From: Pedobacter zeae
GTDB lineage: Bacteria > Bacteroidota > Bacteroidia > Sphingobacteriales > Sphingobacteriaceae
Assembly (NCBI RefSeq): GCF_014196715.1
Contig: NZ_JACIEF010000001.1
Coordinates: 788,872-852,871, forward strand
Direction of reading: 5' to 3'
Length of the DNA: 64,000 nt
Below, one piece after another: positions 1 to 9,564 of the stretch; positions within the stretch are counted from its first letter, which is position 1, and each line of letters starts with the position of its first letter. The notes beneath the pieces were generated by a model that worked only from the letters and a program-made list of their open reading frames with translations, was not told the DNA's origin and ran no database searches. The translations under genes were made by a program, and so were the position numbers.

Positions 1-223
1 TGCCAGACCCATACCAGTTGGAAGACCTCCGTTATTTACTGAATTGATTTTGTAAACAGCATCGTGTTGAGGATTTGCTGTAAGGATTTTTTTGCAAAAA
101 AGGGGCAGCTGTGGTTGCAAACAAAACTGCCCCAACAACGAGTATCGGCGTTTCCCGGTACCGCTTAGGTTGGTCTTGCGTGAAAGGACAACAAAACCAA
201 TAGAAACAAAATTAAATTAAAAC
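1..223. other. Left-edge stretch without a confident gene; leader of the GG-peptide operon
   Basis: No frame gives a convincing protein. A minus-strand frame stays open from about 180 to the left edge but lacks a start codon and looks like random translation. A 7-bp inverted repeat (GGGGCAG at 102-108, CTGCCCC at 127-133) could form a stem-loop. The last 40 bases before the peptide start codon are very A-rich, as is usual for Bacteroidetes translation starts. This part probably carries the promoter and leader of the operon beginning at 224, but I see no clean TAnnTTTG element. Confidence 0.3.
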
Positions 224-427
224 ATGAAAAAAGTAAACTTACTCAGCAGAGCTGAGATGAAAAACGTAATGGGTGGTTTGGAAGATGTATGTAAAGGGAA
301 AACCGGAGGAGACCTTACCGACTGTAGATACAATGTTTGTATGTCGGGTTATAACCCAGCCGAACACACCACACAAGAAAATGAAAATAAGATCGATTCT
401 TGTTGTGCCTCAAGCGGAAATTGTTAA
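224..427 (+). CDS. Cys-rich double-glycine-leader peptide (bacteriocin-like precursor)
   Basis: This is a 67-residue precursor of a secreted peptide. The N-terminal 18 residues form a leader ending in MGG, with the LSRAEMKNVMGG-type pattern of the Bacteroidetes GG natural-product leader. The C39 exporter encoded at 1732 would be expected to cut after Gly18. The remaining 49-residue core is hydrophilic and has six cysteines (the last three in SCCASSGNC), so disulfides or another Cys-based modification are likely. No maturase is encoded next to it; the nearest gene is a thioredoxin-like protein. The ATG follows an A-rich stretch. Leader, size and exporter context are seen directly; antimicrobial or signalling activity is inferred from family context. 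Confidence 0.8.
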   Translation: MKKVNLLSRAEMKNVMGGLEDVCKGKTGGDLTDCRYNVCMSGYNPAEHTTQENENKIDSCCASSGNC

Positions 428-433
428 ATTTAT

Positions 434-453
434 GGGGCGGTGAGAACCGCCCC
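434..453 (+). terminator. Attenuator-like hairpin after the peptide gene
   Basis: A perfect 8-bp GC-rich stem (GGGGCGGT at 434-441, ACCGCCCC at 446-453) with loop GAGA starts 6 bases after the peptide stop codon and ends 14 bases before the next ATG. There is only a short TTAAT after it, so it probably attenuates or stabilises the 3' end rather than terminating fully, favouring precursor mRNA over downstream export genes. Confidence 0.6.
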
Positions 454-467
454 TTAATCAGTGAACT

Positions 468-1655
468 ATGAAAATACTAATTGCAATATTGTTGTTTCAA
501 TCTTTTGCCCTTTCAAATGTTTTTGCTGAAAACTTCCATATAGGCGGAAAGGTTTTGGGAAAAGAAAAGTTTAATTATGTGTACCTTTTTGACAGTAAAG
601 ATAATTTGATTGGTGAGGCAAAGATTTCTGATAATCACTTTTTCCTTACCGGGCCAATTGAATACAAACAAAAGTTTGGCCAACTGCCCAGCGCTACAAT
701 ATTGCTGAGTCAGATCGTACTTACGGTTAGTGAAATAAATGCACAACGACTGCTCTCCAATAGAAAACATAATAATTGTACCATTATTTTAGAAGATAGC
801 ATAGACCTGGCCTATGATACGGATAGGAAACTGTTCTCAGTAAAAGGAGGAAGACAGAATGAGATTCAAAACCTCTATATAAATGGATATTCCATTTTTC
901 GTAATCGCCGTGACAGTATTTACTTATCGATAGACAAATCGGATCTTTCAGAAAAGGAAAAAGAAGCAATAAAAATAACTGAAGCAAAGAAATTGTTCAC
1001 TAAAACGATGTTTGGCTTTATCAATATTATCAAATTGCATCGCGACTCGGAAGTGGCCCTATTAAATTTCTCACCCGTCATATACGATCAAGGCATTGCC
1101 GGACAACAGGTGTTAGAGGCCTTTAATCTTTTCACACAGAGAATAAGGGAATCAGAGTATGGAATTCATGTTTATCCGGAGATAACTAAAAAGATAAAAG
1201 CTGAAGAAATAATGGCCGCTCCGGCCTACACCGTGGGTATGAAAATGCCCGAGTTCTCCCTTATTAACGAAAACAACGAAGTAGTAAAAAGTGAATCACA
1301 ATTTTCAAAATATACATTGATTGATTTTTGGGCAACATGGTGTATCCCTTGCCGAAATGAAACACCTAATATTATCCATGCCCTTACCAGTTATCAGAAA
1401 AAGGGATTTCAAGTAATTACCGTTTCGATTGATGATACAAAGGATAAACGCAAATGGATTGAAGCGATAAAAAATGATAAGATGAGCGGATTTACGAATC
1501 TTTTTAACGGCAATGATAACAGTGGTATAGCCAAAGAACTAAAAATTGTTAGTATACCAGCCAACTATCTGGTAGATAGCAAGGGTAAAATTATAGCAAC
1601 AAATCTTCGCGGTGAACAACTGATAAAGAAACTGCAGGAGTTGTTTGCAGAGTGA
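468..1655 (+). CDS. TlpA-like thioredoxin-fold protein in peptide-export operon
   Basis: This 395-aa protein has an N-terminal signal peptide ending near VFAEN. A middle region of about 230 residues resembles the N-terminal domain that precedes the thioredoxin fold in many Bacteroidetes TlpA proteins (DUF4369-like; tentative). The C-terminal AhpC/TSA-thioredoxin domain has the redox motif WCIPC with cysteines at about residues 292 and 295. It should act in the periplasm as a thiol-disulfide oxidoreductase. Its place between the six-cysteine peptide and the exporter suggests a role in redox folding of the peptide, which is inference. The gene begins 14 bases after the attenuator hairpin. Confidence 0.8.
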   Translation: MKILIAILLFQSFALSNVFAENFHIGGKVLGKEKFNYVYLFDSKDNLIGEAKISDNHFFLTGPIEYKQKFGQLPSATILLSQIVLTVSEINAQRLLSNRKHNNCTIILEDSIDLAYDTDRKLFSVKGGRQNEIQNLYINGYSIFRNRRDSIYLSIDKSDLSEKEKEAIKITEAKKLFTKTMFGFINIIKLHRDSEVALLNFSPVIYDQGIAGQQVLEAFNLFTQRIRESEYGIHVYPEITKKIKAEEIMAAPAYTVGMKMPEFSLINENNEVVKSESQFSKYTLIDFWATWCIPCRNETPNIIHALTSYQKKGFQVITVSIDDTKDKRKWIEAIKNDKMSGFTNLFNGNDNSGIAKELKIVSIPANYLVDSKGKIIATNLRGEQLIKKLQELFAE

Positions 1656-1731
1656 AGCAATTCTCCACATTTTAATGTCGTACACTTCTCCCATTTATCA
1701 ATAGACTGACCACGCCTTAGCTTTTTTATAA

Positions 1732-3915
1732 TTGAAACACTTAAAATATTATAAACAGCCCGATCAAATGGACTGTGGGCCTACCTGTTTGCGCATGATT
1801 GCGAAATACTACGGTAAAAATATCAGCTTACAGAAATTAAGGGATATTTCCGGTATTAATCGTGAAGGTGTATCGCTGCTGGGCATTAGTGAAGCCGCAG
1901 AAAAGATAGGTTTCAGGACCAGTGCCGCTCGGCTTCACCTGATTCAACTCACAGAAACGGAACTGCCCGCAATACTGCATTGGAACCAAAACCACTTTGT
2001 GGTATTATATAAGATAAAAAATAACAAGTATTACATTGCTGATCCGGCTAAGGCACTGATTACATACACTGAAGCTGAATTTACAAAACACTGGCTTTAT
2101 GACAAAAATGAGAATTCGGAAGGGATATCACTCCTACTGGAGCCAACACCTGACTTTTACCAACAGCAGGACGATGCCAGTACCGGCATGAACCTGTCTT
2201 ATCTTTTAAAATACCTTTACCGCTATAAATCGCTTGTAGCGCAGCTTTTTATTGGCCTTGGGGTTGGCAGCCTGCTTCAGCTTATACTACCTTTTTTAAC
2301 TCAGTCAGTAGTTGATGTAGGCATCAATACTCGAAATCTCAATTTTATTTATATCATTCTGATCGCCCAAACCATGCTTTTTGTCGGAAGGACGAGTGTT
2401 GAATTTATCCGCTCATGGATATTGTTGCACATCAGTACACGCATTAATATTTCGATCCTGACTGATTTCCTTTCTAAGCTGATGAAGCTACCTATCAGTT
2501 ATTTCGATACCAAAATGACCGGCGATATCATGCAGCGTATGACCGACCAGAAAAGGATTGAATCCTTTTTAACAGGGTCAACACTTAGCGTTATCTTTTC
2601 GGTTTTCAACCTGATTGTTTTCAGCGCTGTCCTGATCTATTATAACACAGGCATTTTCCTGATCTTCATTAGTAGCAGCGTATTATACAGTTTATGGGTA
2701 ATAGTATTTCTTAAAAGGCGCCGTAACCTTGACTTCAAACGCTTCGACCTTTCGGCTAAAAATCAAAGTGCCGTTGTACAGCTGATCGGTGGTATGCAGG
2801 AAATAAAACTCAACAATTGTGAGCAACAGAAGAGATGGGAATGGGAGCGCCTGCAAGCAGGCCTTTTTCGCTTTAACATCAAAAGTCTGAAGCTAGGGCA
2901 ATATCAGCAAGCTGGAGCATTTTTTATTAATGAAGGAAAAAATATTCTTATAACCTTCCTTGTTGCCAAATCTGTGATCGAGGGGAACCTTACCCTTGGA
3001 GCTATGATGGCTGTACAGTATATCATAGGACAGCTTAACAGCCCGATTGAACAGATGCTAAGTTTTATCCAGCAGCTGCAGGATGCAAAAATATCATTAG
3101 AAAGGCTCAACGAGATTCGTGAAATGGATGATGAAGAACCCATAGGAAAAATTTTTATAAAGCAGCTTCCTGCTGACAAAAGCCTCTCTTTAAAAAATAT
3201 CAGTTTCACCTATCCGGGTGCAGGGAATGATCCTGTTCTATCTGATGTTAACCTGGAAATTCCGGCTGGAAAAACAACCGCGATTGTGGGTATGAGCGGC
3301 AGTGGCAAGACGACGATACTAAAGCTATTGCTCCGGTTTTACGAGCCCCAGAAAGGCGAAATCAAGGTCGGCAACGGATATCTGAGCCAGATCAGCTTCC
3401 GCTTTTGGCGCGGGTTATGCGGTGTTGTGATGCAGGACGGATTTATATTCTCTGACACGATTGCCAAAAATATCGCTGTCGGAGATGAATATCCCGATAT
3501 GGCAAAACTTCATCATGCAGTTGAAATGGCCAACATTAAAGGGTTCATAGATAGTCTGCCACTTGGACTGAATACTAAAATAGGCTTGGAAGGAAACGGT
3601 ATAAGCCAGGGACAGCGACAAAGGCTGCTTATCGCCCGAGCAATCTATAAAGATCCGGAGTATATTTTTTTTGACGAGGCGACGAACGCACTTGATACCA
3701 TCAATGAAAAAGTAATAATGGAGAATTTGGAAAGTTTCTTTAAAGGACGGACTGTTGTCGTCGTTGCGCACCGTTTAAGTACAGTAAAAAATGCTGACAA
3801 TATCGTAGTGCTTGATAAAGGTAAGATTATAGAACAGGGAACACATACAGAGTTGACCAGGAGCAAAGGGGAGTATTATCAGTTGGTTAAAAACCAATTG
3901 GAGCTAGGAAACTAA
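1732..3915 (+). CDS. C39 peptidase-containing ABC transporter (PCAT)
   Basis: This 727-aa exporter and leader peptidase has three parts. Residues 1-130 are a C39 peptidase with Gln9, Cys15 (in MDCGPTCL), His88 (NHFVV) and Asp104 (IADPA). About 165-450 is a six-helix membrane domain. About 480-727 is an ATPase with Walker A GMSGSGKT, signature ISQGQRQ, Walker B YIFFDEATNALD and the H-loop AHRLST. It should cut the GG leader of the peptide encoded at 224 and export the core. The start is TTG: no in-frame ATG precedes the catalytic Gln, and starting at Met13 would remove it. HlyD follows after 10 bases. It is a paralogue of the transporter at 40929. Confidence 0.93.
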   Translation: MKHLKYYKQPDQMDCGPTCLRMIAKYYGKNISLQKLRDISGINREGVSLLGISEAAEKIGFRTSAARLHLIQLTETELPAILHWNQNHFVVLYKIKNNKYYIADPAKALITYTEAEFTKHWLYDKNENSEGISLLLEPTPDFYQQQDDASTGMNLSYLLKYLYRYKSLVAQLFIGLGVGSLLQLILPFLTQSVVDVGINTRNLNFIYIILIAQTMLFVGRTSVEFIRSWILLHISTRINISILTDFLSKLMKLPISYFDTKMTGDIMQRMTDQKRIESFLTGSTLSVIFSVFNLIVFSAVLIYYNTGIFLIFISSSVLYSLWVIVFLKRRRNLDFKRFDLSAKNQSAVVQLIGGMQEIKLNNCEQQKRWEWERLQAGLFRFNIKSLKLGQYQQAGAFFINEGKNILITFLVAKSVIEGNLTLGAMMAVQYIIGQLNSPIEQMLSFIQQLQDAKISLERLNEIREMDDEEPIGKIFIKQLPADKSLSLKNISFTYPGAGNDPVLSDVNLEIPAGKTTAIVGMSGSGKTTILKLLLRFYEPQKGEIKVGNGYLSQISFRFWRGLCGVVMQDGFIFSDTIAKNIAVGDEYPDMAKLHHAVEMANIKGFIDSLPLGLNTKIGLEGNGISQGQRQRLLIARAIYKDPEYIFFDEATNALDTINEKVIMENLESFFKGRTVVVVAHRLSTVKNADNIVVLDKGKIIEQGTHTELTRSKGEYYQLVKNQLELGN

Positions 3916-3925
3916 TTTTTTTATT

Positions 3926-5209
3926 ATGCCGGAGAACACATCAGAAGTAGCCGTTAATAGCGAGGAAGTAGACGAAATTATTACTGCCGTACCATCATGG
4001 ATTGTGCGGTGGGGAATAACTTTGATATTTGGAATTTTGGGAAGTATCGTCTTACTCTCTTCGTTTATCGACTATCCGGACCTGGTTAAAACAAGCTTAA
4101 AGGTTAACTGCCTCAACGCCCCAAAGACTGTACTTGCTAAACAGACAGGAAAGCTGAACAATTTGCTTGTTTCGGAAGGGCAAACGGTTACATCTGGGCA
4201 AGCTTTAGCCTATATGGAAAGCACCGCGAACGCTAACGATATATTGAGGTTGAATCGGGAGTTGAAGAAAGTGCAGCTACGGATTTCAAAGCACCAATTT
4301 GAAACAATTGTGCTACCGGAAGGGTTAAATATTGGTGAAATGCAAGGCGTTTACCAAAACTTTTATCAACAATACCTGCAGTATCAAGCTACGACCAAAA
4401 AAGGTTACTATCTTAATCGGATGTCTTTTTTAGATAAAGACCTGGGGAATATTAAGAAGTTAAACAACCAGATAGTACAGCAGCAAAAAATACAACAACT
4501 GGAATATGCAAACCAGGAAGAGGAATATAAAGCCTATCAGAAACTATATAAAAACAAGGTGATATCAAGAAGTGAGTTTGCACTACAGGAAAACAAATAT
4601 TTAGCATCAAAATATCCATTGCAGCAGAGTGAAACAGCCTTACTCAATAATTCCGGGATCTATAGTGCCAAAGAGAAAGAACTTTTGGATTTACGTCATA
4701 CCATATCGGAAGAACAAGCAAAATTTGTTCAGGCGCTAAACCAATGTATCACGGAAAGTGATACCTGGATAATGCAGCATATTTTAATTGCCCCCGTTGC
4801 TGGTAAGGTAAACTTCGCAGGGATCGTCCAGGAAAATCAAAATCTACAGTCTGGTCAGGAGGTTTTTGTGATCAATCCCGGTAACACGGATTTTTTTGGA
4901 GAAGTGCAGATTCCTCAATACAACATGGGGAAAATAAAGCTGGGCGCTAAAACTTTGATTAAATTGCGGAGTTATCCCTTTGAACAGTATGGGATGATCA
5001 GGGGAAAACTTTCCTATATTTCAGATGTTGCCTATAAAGACAGTGTATTTGTGGCCAAAGTAAGCTTCGAACATTTTGAGAATAAAGACCCCGGACGGAA
5101 AATAATCCTAAAGAATGGGATGCAGGCAGAAGCAGAAATTATTACCGAGGAAAGCTCGCTGCTCCAACGCTTTTTCAGAAATATAACTAAAATGATGAAT
5201 AGTCATTAA
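3926..5209 (+). CDS. HlyD-family secretion adaptor
   Basis: This 427-aa membrane-fusion protein has a cytoplasmic N-terminus, one membrane helix at about 30-50 (followed by DYPD), a split biotinyl-lipoyl-like domain (LLVSEGQTVTSGQALAYMES, later ILIAPVAGKVNFAG) and a long central coiled-coil of about 150 residues rich in Gln, Glu and Lys. It would connect the C39 exporter upstream to an outer-membrane channel. No TolC-like gene is present in this locus, so the channel must lie elsewhere. It is the last gene of the operon. The coiled-coil is much longer than in the second adaptor at 43129. Confidence 0.9.
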   Translation: MPENTSEVAVNSEEVDEIITAVPSWIVRWGITLIFGILGSIVLLSSFIDYPDLVKTSLKVNCLNAPKTVLAKQTGKLNNLLVSEGQTVTSGQALAYMESTANANDILRLNRELKKVQLRISKHQFETIVLPEGLNIGEMQGVYQNFYQQYLQYQATTKKGYYLNRMSFLDKDLGNIKKLNNQIVQQQKIQQLEYANQEEEYKAYQKLYKNKVISRSEFALQENKYLASKYPLQQSETALLNNSGIYSAKEKELLDLRHTISEEQAKFVQALNQCITESDTWIMQHILIAPVAGKVNFAGIVQENQNLQSGQEVFVINPGNTDFFGEVQIPQYNMGKIKLGAKTLIKLRSYPFEQYGMIRGKLSYISDVAYKDSVFVAKVSFEHFENKDPGRKIILKNGMQAEAEIITEESSLLQRFFRNITKMMNSH

Positions 5210-5883
5210 TCAAATATTGCTCCTCAAGTCGATAATACGACGTTTGGCATTCTTAATCATCGCTTCATTTTTTATAAAAGTAGGTATGCAAAACATATAG
5301 ATGCCAAATGGTTATGAGAGAAAAGGGCTTCCAGAAAATGAAAGAACTTACAGATAAGCTATTGGCTACGGTAGCCAAATGCATGGCAAAAGATAGCTAG
5401 CTAGTATCCTGACTTTTTGAAGCGAGGCGCTTTAGCTGTAGCAGGCAAGGGTAAAAGAGCGGTGTGGCTTATTAATAGCATGGAAGGTCTAAAAATTGAC
5501 TATCCAGTTTCAGTTTATTGCTGTGGATTTTGGTGCCAATATTTTTCATTTGCAATGTATAACCTTAGACAGCTGCCTCATTATACGGAAATCAATGATT
5601 TCCTGACTTCAATACCTGACCGGGTAGAACACGGATAACCCTGTTTTTTCGGTTTCCTGCTAAATGAAGTAAAATTAGCCGGTGAATTACAGTGTGTAAA
5701 CAGCATAAGAAACCACGAATTACAACAACAGTAAAGCCTTTGGAACCCCAAGGCTTTGATTTGTTTTACAGGCAAAGAAAAAATTACCGGAATTTATTTT
5801 TGCTGAACATTCCTTAAATCAGGGTTTGATATTAACGTTATTTCTTTAATTTTAAAGGAATTAAAAGATCAAAATCATTTCAT
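5210..5883. other. 674-base stretch with no confident gene
   Basis: The longest plus-strand frame (5417-5638, 73 codons, non-ATG start) does not look like a protein. A 28-codon ATG ORF at 5314-5400 ending in a TAGCTAGCTAG stretch has no recognisable leader and no Gly-Gly site, so it is unlikely to be another precursor. The one structured element is the hairpin at 5733-5757. Either degraded sequence or a long leader for the gene at 5884 is possible. Confidence 0.4.
5733..5757 (+). terminator. Hairpin, probable intrinsic terminator
   Basis: A perfect 8-bp stem (AAAGCCTT at 5733-5740, AAGGCTTT at 5750-5757) with a 9-base loop is followed by GATTTGTTTTAC. The T tract is imperfect. It would end read-through from the export operon before the gene at 5884. 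Confidence 0.5.
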
Positions 5884-6555
5884 ATGACCAAAAAGCTTTT
5901 ATTTATTGTATTGCTGAGTGTAATATTTGGTATGCAGGCCGTAGCACAGTATAGAAAGATATTACCTTCTGATGTACTGCCGTTTCAGGTAACGGCCAAA
6001 CAAACTGTTTATCAGGGTAAAGATGCCCTGGCTTTGGAAATGGCTGGTGAGGCCGTTGGCGACAATACACTGGCGATTCTTAAGGGCATTGATTTTCATA
6101 ATGGCATTATTGAAGCTACCATTAGCGGGCAGCCGGGGGCAAAGGCCGGGCCAACCGCCCGTGGTTTTGTAGGTATTGCATTCAGGGCGGCTTTAGATGC
6201 TGCTAAAATGGAAGTTTTTTATTTACGGCCTACCAATGGCCGTGCAAATGACCAGGTTCGCAGAAACCACTCCAGCCAATATATTTCCATTCCGGGATTC
6301 CCCTGGGAAAAACTAAGAAAGGAAACGCCCGAAAAGTACGAAGCATACGTAGATATAGTGCCTGCAGAATGGATTAAAATAAAAATCGTTGTACAGAATG
6401 AAACTGCCAGCCTGTATGTGAATGGATCTTCGCAGCCTACTTTGATCGTGAACGACCTGAAGCAGGGTAAAGATATGCGCGGAAGTATTGGATTATGGAT
6501 AGGACCAGGTACTTTAGGCCACTTTACTGATGTTAAAGTGACCAAATTAGATTGA
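5884..6555 (+). CDS. Secreted concanavalin-like (LamG/DUF1080-type) protein
   Basis: This 223-aa protein has a signal peptide ending at AVAQ. The rest is rich in beta-strand patterns typical of concanavalin-like folds (LamG or the DUF1080 3-keto-glycoside hydrolase superfamily). Examples are a GIIEATISG strand, GFVGIAFRA, a WIKIKIVVQN strand followed by ASLYVNG, and GSIGLWIGPGTLGHFTDVKV at the end. That last pattern is usual for the final strands of this fold. No catalytic residues can be named, so carbohydrate binding or hydrolysis is only a family-level guess. It appears monocistronic; the next gene runs on the other strand. Confidence 0.65.
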   Translation: MTKKLLFIVLLSVIFGMQAVAQYRKILPSDVLPFQVTAKQTVYQGKDALALEMAGEAVGDNTLAILKGIDFHNGIIEATISGQPGAKAGPTARGFVGIAFRAALDAAKMEVFYLRPTNGRANDQVRRNHSSQYISIPGFPWEKLRKETPEKYEAYVDIVPAEWIKIKIVVQNETASLYVNGSSQPTLIVNDLKQGKDMRGSIGLWIGPGTLGHFTDVKVTKLD

Positions 6556-6689
6556 TACAGTTAGCCTAGCCCTCATATTCTTACTTCCGGTATACAGTTT
6601 ATCGGTTCGCCCCTTTTTAAGGGGGAAGGTATAAAGCCGGATTTGGTATACATACGTTTGGCATTGCTCTGGGCGGTAGGTGCCGGTCT

Positions 6690-7779
6690 TTAGGCCGGAA
6701 ATTCTCTGAGCTTAAGGAATATCCGGAAAACTGAGCCTTTCCCTTCTTCGCTTTCCATTTCTATCTTCCCCCCGGCAGAGGTGACAATGGTATTCACCAG
6801 GTAAAGCCCGACACCGGCGCCCTCTACATCGGTTTTAATGCGTTTAAATTTTTCGAAGATGTGCTGCCGGGCGATAGCACTCATCCCTATACCGTTATCT
6901 GCCACGCTGATGACCATGAAATTACCGCTTTCGCGGGTCGAAATCCTGATCTCGGGGCGTCTTTCTTGTGGTGTATATTTGATGGCATTGTTTAAGAGGT
7001 TATAGAAAATGCTGCGGAGTTTTCTGCGCACGAAAGTGATTTCCGATAGGCCTAAATCAAGCGAGATCACAGCCCCTGAGTTGAGAATTTGCGGGGCAAG
7101 GCTTAATCTTACATCTTCTAAGATACTCTGGAGATCGAGCAATTCTTCTGCTGCATGATACCGCTGGTTTTGCCACCTGGAATCTAACATCCCATCCAAA
7201 TACATTTTGTAAATTCAGCAGGCTCTTCTCAAGGTTGGAGGCTATTTTGGGCAATTCATCAATGGTAGCTTCGCCAAGCTTGGGGATGAGTTGAACGGAT
7301 AGCTTCATCGCCAGGATTGGATTTTTAACATCATGGGCGATGGTATCCAGCAGTAACTCGTATTCAGCGAGCATTTTCTCCTGCTCCTTGAGGTCTAAGA
7401 TGCGGGGGGTAATATCTACAAAGGTGATGATAACCCGGTCGATCTTATTGATTTTACGCACCAGATAGGGGATGATGTTCATCTGGTACCAGCGCATATC
7501 AGTAGTCTGGATCTCTTTTTCCAGTAGTTTTCCTGTTTGCATTACCGTCCGGATGTTGTCCAGTATGGTTGGGAAACGAAAATTTTCTTTAATTTCTTCA
7601 AGCGGTTTGCCAATGAAATTTTCCTTAAGGTTAAATTGTTTCATGGCCGGTGGTGTGTATTTACGTAAGATTAAGTCTGCATCCACAAACAATTGCGGAA
7701 TGATGGTATTGGCAAAATAATTTTCCAGGTCTTCATTAGCCTGGACCAGGTCTTTAACCTGTTGGTGGTCGCTTTTCAT
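6690..7779 (-). pseudogene. PAS-domain sensor histidine kinase, frameshifted
   Basis: Two overlapping minus-strand frames together make one kinase of about 362 residues. The upstream part (7779 to about 7206) has a PAS region with QLFVDADLILRKYTPPAM and WYQMNIIPY, then a HisKA helix with the phospho-acceptor DTIAHDVKNPI. The downstream part (about 7205 to 6690) has the HATPase: NLLNNAIKY (N box), DNGIGM (G1) and GAGVGLYLV (G2). Reading changes frame at an A4 run on the coding strand (plus-strand TTTT at 7205-7208). Removing one A restores a continuous protein. This is either a real indel inactivating the kinase or a sequencing error. No transmembrane segment or adjacent response regulator is seen. 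Confidence 0.8.
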
Positions 7780-7878
7780 AAGAAAGGATGATTTTAGGTT
7801 TAATCAAGATAGTAAACCTGATGGATTTATCATGATTTACACAAAGTTTTGACAAACAAAAGTGCGTAACGGTTTAGC

Positions 7879-8940
7879 ATGGCCCTTATAAATGTGCATC
7901 GTTCGTGCGCCTTAGCAGCTTCGTTACAATTTCTGTCATCAAACTTCTCTTTTCCTTTCATTAAAAAAGCTCAAATCATTAAATTTGGTAAACAAAATGT
8001 AAGTGATCATCACGTGGAAACACCAGCCAATATTGAATCTGATTCTCTTTTTCAGCTTTATAAAACACTGAAACTGCCTGTAGACCTGTTCGATCTTAAA
8101 GCGGGTTTTACGGTTTTCAATTTGAACGAGATTGCCTTTGAGCTTCCCTACCAATCTGCATCATACCGTCCTAATTTTTTCTCATTCTTATTTGTAAAGA
8201 ACGGAAGCGGGAAATATACCATTGATGAGAAAACCTTCGAAGTTGAACCCCATTCCATTTATTTTACCAACCCCAGTAATTACCGCACCTTCAGCTGGAA
8301 CAACATTGAAGATGTTTTACTCATTACTTTCGACGAAACCTTTCTGAAAAAGTACATCGGAGAAGAGGTTTATGCTGATTTTCCATTTCTGCTAACTGAA
8401 ACGGTAAGGCCCAAAGTGGTGGCAGATCCTTTTTTTGAAGAAGTGGGAGCGATTAATGTTCAGTTGTTAAACGAATACAGGAAAAATACGCCTTCTAAAT
8501 ATAAAATTATAGGTCATCTGCTGGCGGTACTTCTTTTTAAGATTAAAGAACACATCTGGATCGATTATAATCCGATTTATGAAGGAAACCGCAGTTCGCG
8601 GATTGTGATTTCTTTTAAAAGGATTTTAGAACAGCATTATCGTGATCTGAGTTCGGGCAAGGCGGATCTGGCTTTCCGCGTACAGGATTATGCTAATGCG
8701 CTTAACCTGCATCCCAACTACCTGAGCAGTGTGATTAAAAGCAAAACCGGGAAAAATATTACCACCTGGATTGCGGAGAAAACCCTTACCGAAGCGAAAT
8801 CTTTATTACAAAATACAGCTATACCGATCAAGGAAATTAGTTACCGGCTGGGATTCGCAGAAACCGCGCATTTTAGCAATTTTTTTAAAAAGTATGAAGA
8901 AACCTCGCCGGGCTCGTACAAAAAATCTCATCAGTCTTAA
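7879..8940 (+). CDS. AraC-family transcriptional regulator
   Basis: The C-terminal 100 residues carry the two helix-turn-helix motifs of AraC proteins: YANALNLHPNYLSSVIKSKT, then IKEISYRLGFAETAHFSNFF and the terminal SPGSYKK. The N-terminal part looks like a cupin effector domain (GKYTIDEKTFEVEPHSIYF). The annotated ATG gives 353 aa, but its first 45 codons look non-coding. A GTG at 8014, just before ETPANIESDSLFQLYKTL, is a plausible true start, giving about 308 aa. It lies 72 bases upstream of the ABM-domain gene and may regulate it. Confidence 0.88.
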   Translation: MALINVHRSCALAASLQFLSSNFSFPFIKKAQIIKFGKQNVSDHHVETPANIESDSLFQLYKTLKLPVDLFDLKAGFTVFNLNEIAFELPYQSASYRPNFFSFLFVKNGSGKYTIDEKTFEVEPHSIYFTNPSNYRTFSWNNIEDVLLITFDETFLKKYIGEEVYADFPFLLTETVRPKVVADPFFEEVGAINVQLLNEYRKNTPSKYKIIGHLLAVLLFKIKEHIWIDYNPIYEGNRSSRIVISFKRILEQHYRDLSSGKADLAFRVQDYANALNLHPNYLSSVIKSKTGKNITTWIAEKTLTEAKSLLQNTAIPIKEISYRLGFAETAHFSNFFKKYEETSPGSYKKSHQS

Positions 8941-9012
8941 AAAATTTAGTTGAGAAATGATAAGTTCCGGATGGCATATCCGCAATATTTTTAAACATTA
9001 TAAAGATCTCTT

Positions 9013-9564
9013 ATGGAAACCCAGGGCGCATCGGTCGTTATCACCCACCATATTATTAAAGGAAAACAAGCGGAATATGAAAAATGGCTGGACGAAATTA
9101 TGCCCATTGCCAAAAATGCTGAAGGTTTTATCGATTGGCAGGTGGTTCGTCCTATCCCGGATCTCACTTTTGTTTATACCGTTATTATTCGTTTTGATAC
9201 CATCGGGCATCTCAGAAGCTGGATGGAATCTGATGCCAGAAGAAAGCTGATCGAAAAAGCAGAGACCTTATTTACAAAGAAAGATAATTACGAAATCAAG
9301 TCAGGCCTCGACTTTCTTTTTTATGGCGAAAACAAAGAGGTAAAAACGCCTGTTCGCTGGAAACAATACCTGGCCACATGGTCTGTAATTTTTCCTTTAT
9401 CGCTTGTGATGCAAACAGTTTTGTTACCATTTTTACGAAAACTGAACATCCCTGCCAACCGGTATTTTGATACTTTAGTGAGTACAGGCTGCCTGGTTTT
9501 TCTGGTAATCTTTATCGTGATGCCAAATTATACCAAACTGATTAAAAAATGGCTCTTTAAGTAG
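9013..9564 (+). CDS. ABM-domain (antibiotic biosynthesis monooxygenase-like) membrane protein
   Basis: This 183-aa protein has an N-terminal ABM dimeric alpha-beta barrel domain: VVITHHIIKGKQAEYEKWL, a FIDWQVVRP strand and FDTIGHLRSWMES. Two predicted membrane helices follow at about 122-142 and 155-175. This ABM-plus-two-helix layout is known from uncharacterised membrane proteins. The substrate, if any, is unknown. It lies downstream of the AraC gene on the same strand with a 72-base gap, possibly as its target. Confidence 0.75.
   Translation: METQGASVVITHHIIKGKQAEYEKWLDEIMPIAKNAEGFIDWQVVRPIPDLTFVYTVIIRFDTIGHLRSWMESDARRKLIEKAETLFTKKDNYEIKSGLDFLFYGENKEVKTPVRWKQYLATWSVIFPLSLVMQTVLLPFLRKLNIPANRYFDTLVSTGCLVFLVIFIVMPNYTKLIKKWLFK

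Noticed and set aside
1..180. Minus-strand frame open to the left edge
   Set aside because: It has no start codon, unusual composition and no family pattern; another frame with a hydrophobic run is also open, so this looks like chance.
5314..5400. 28-codon ORF downstream of the first HlyD gene as a second peptide precursor
   Set aside because: No Gly-Gly site, no leader resemblance and no obvious core; too short to support.
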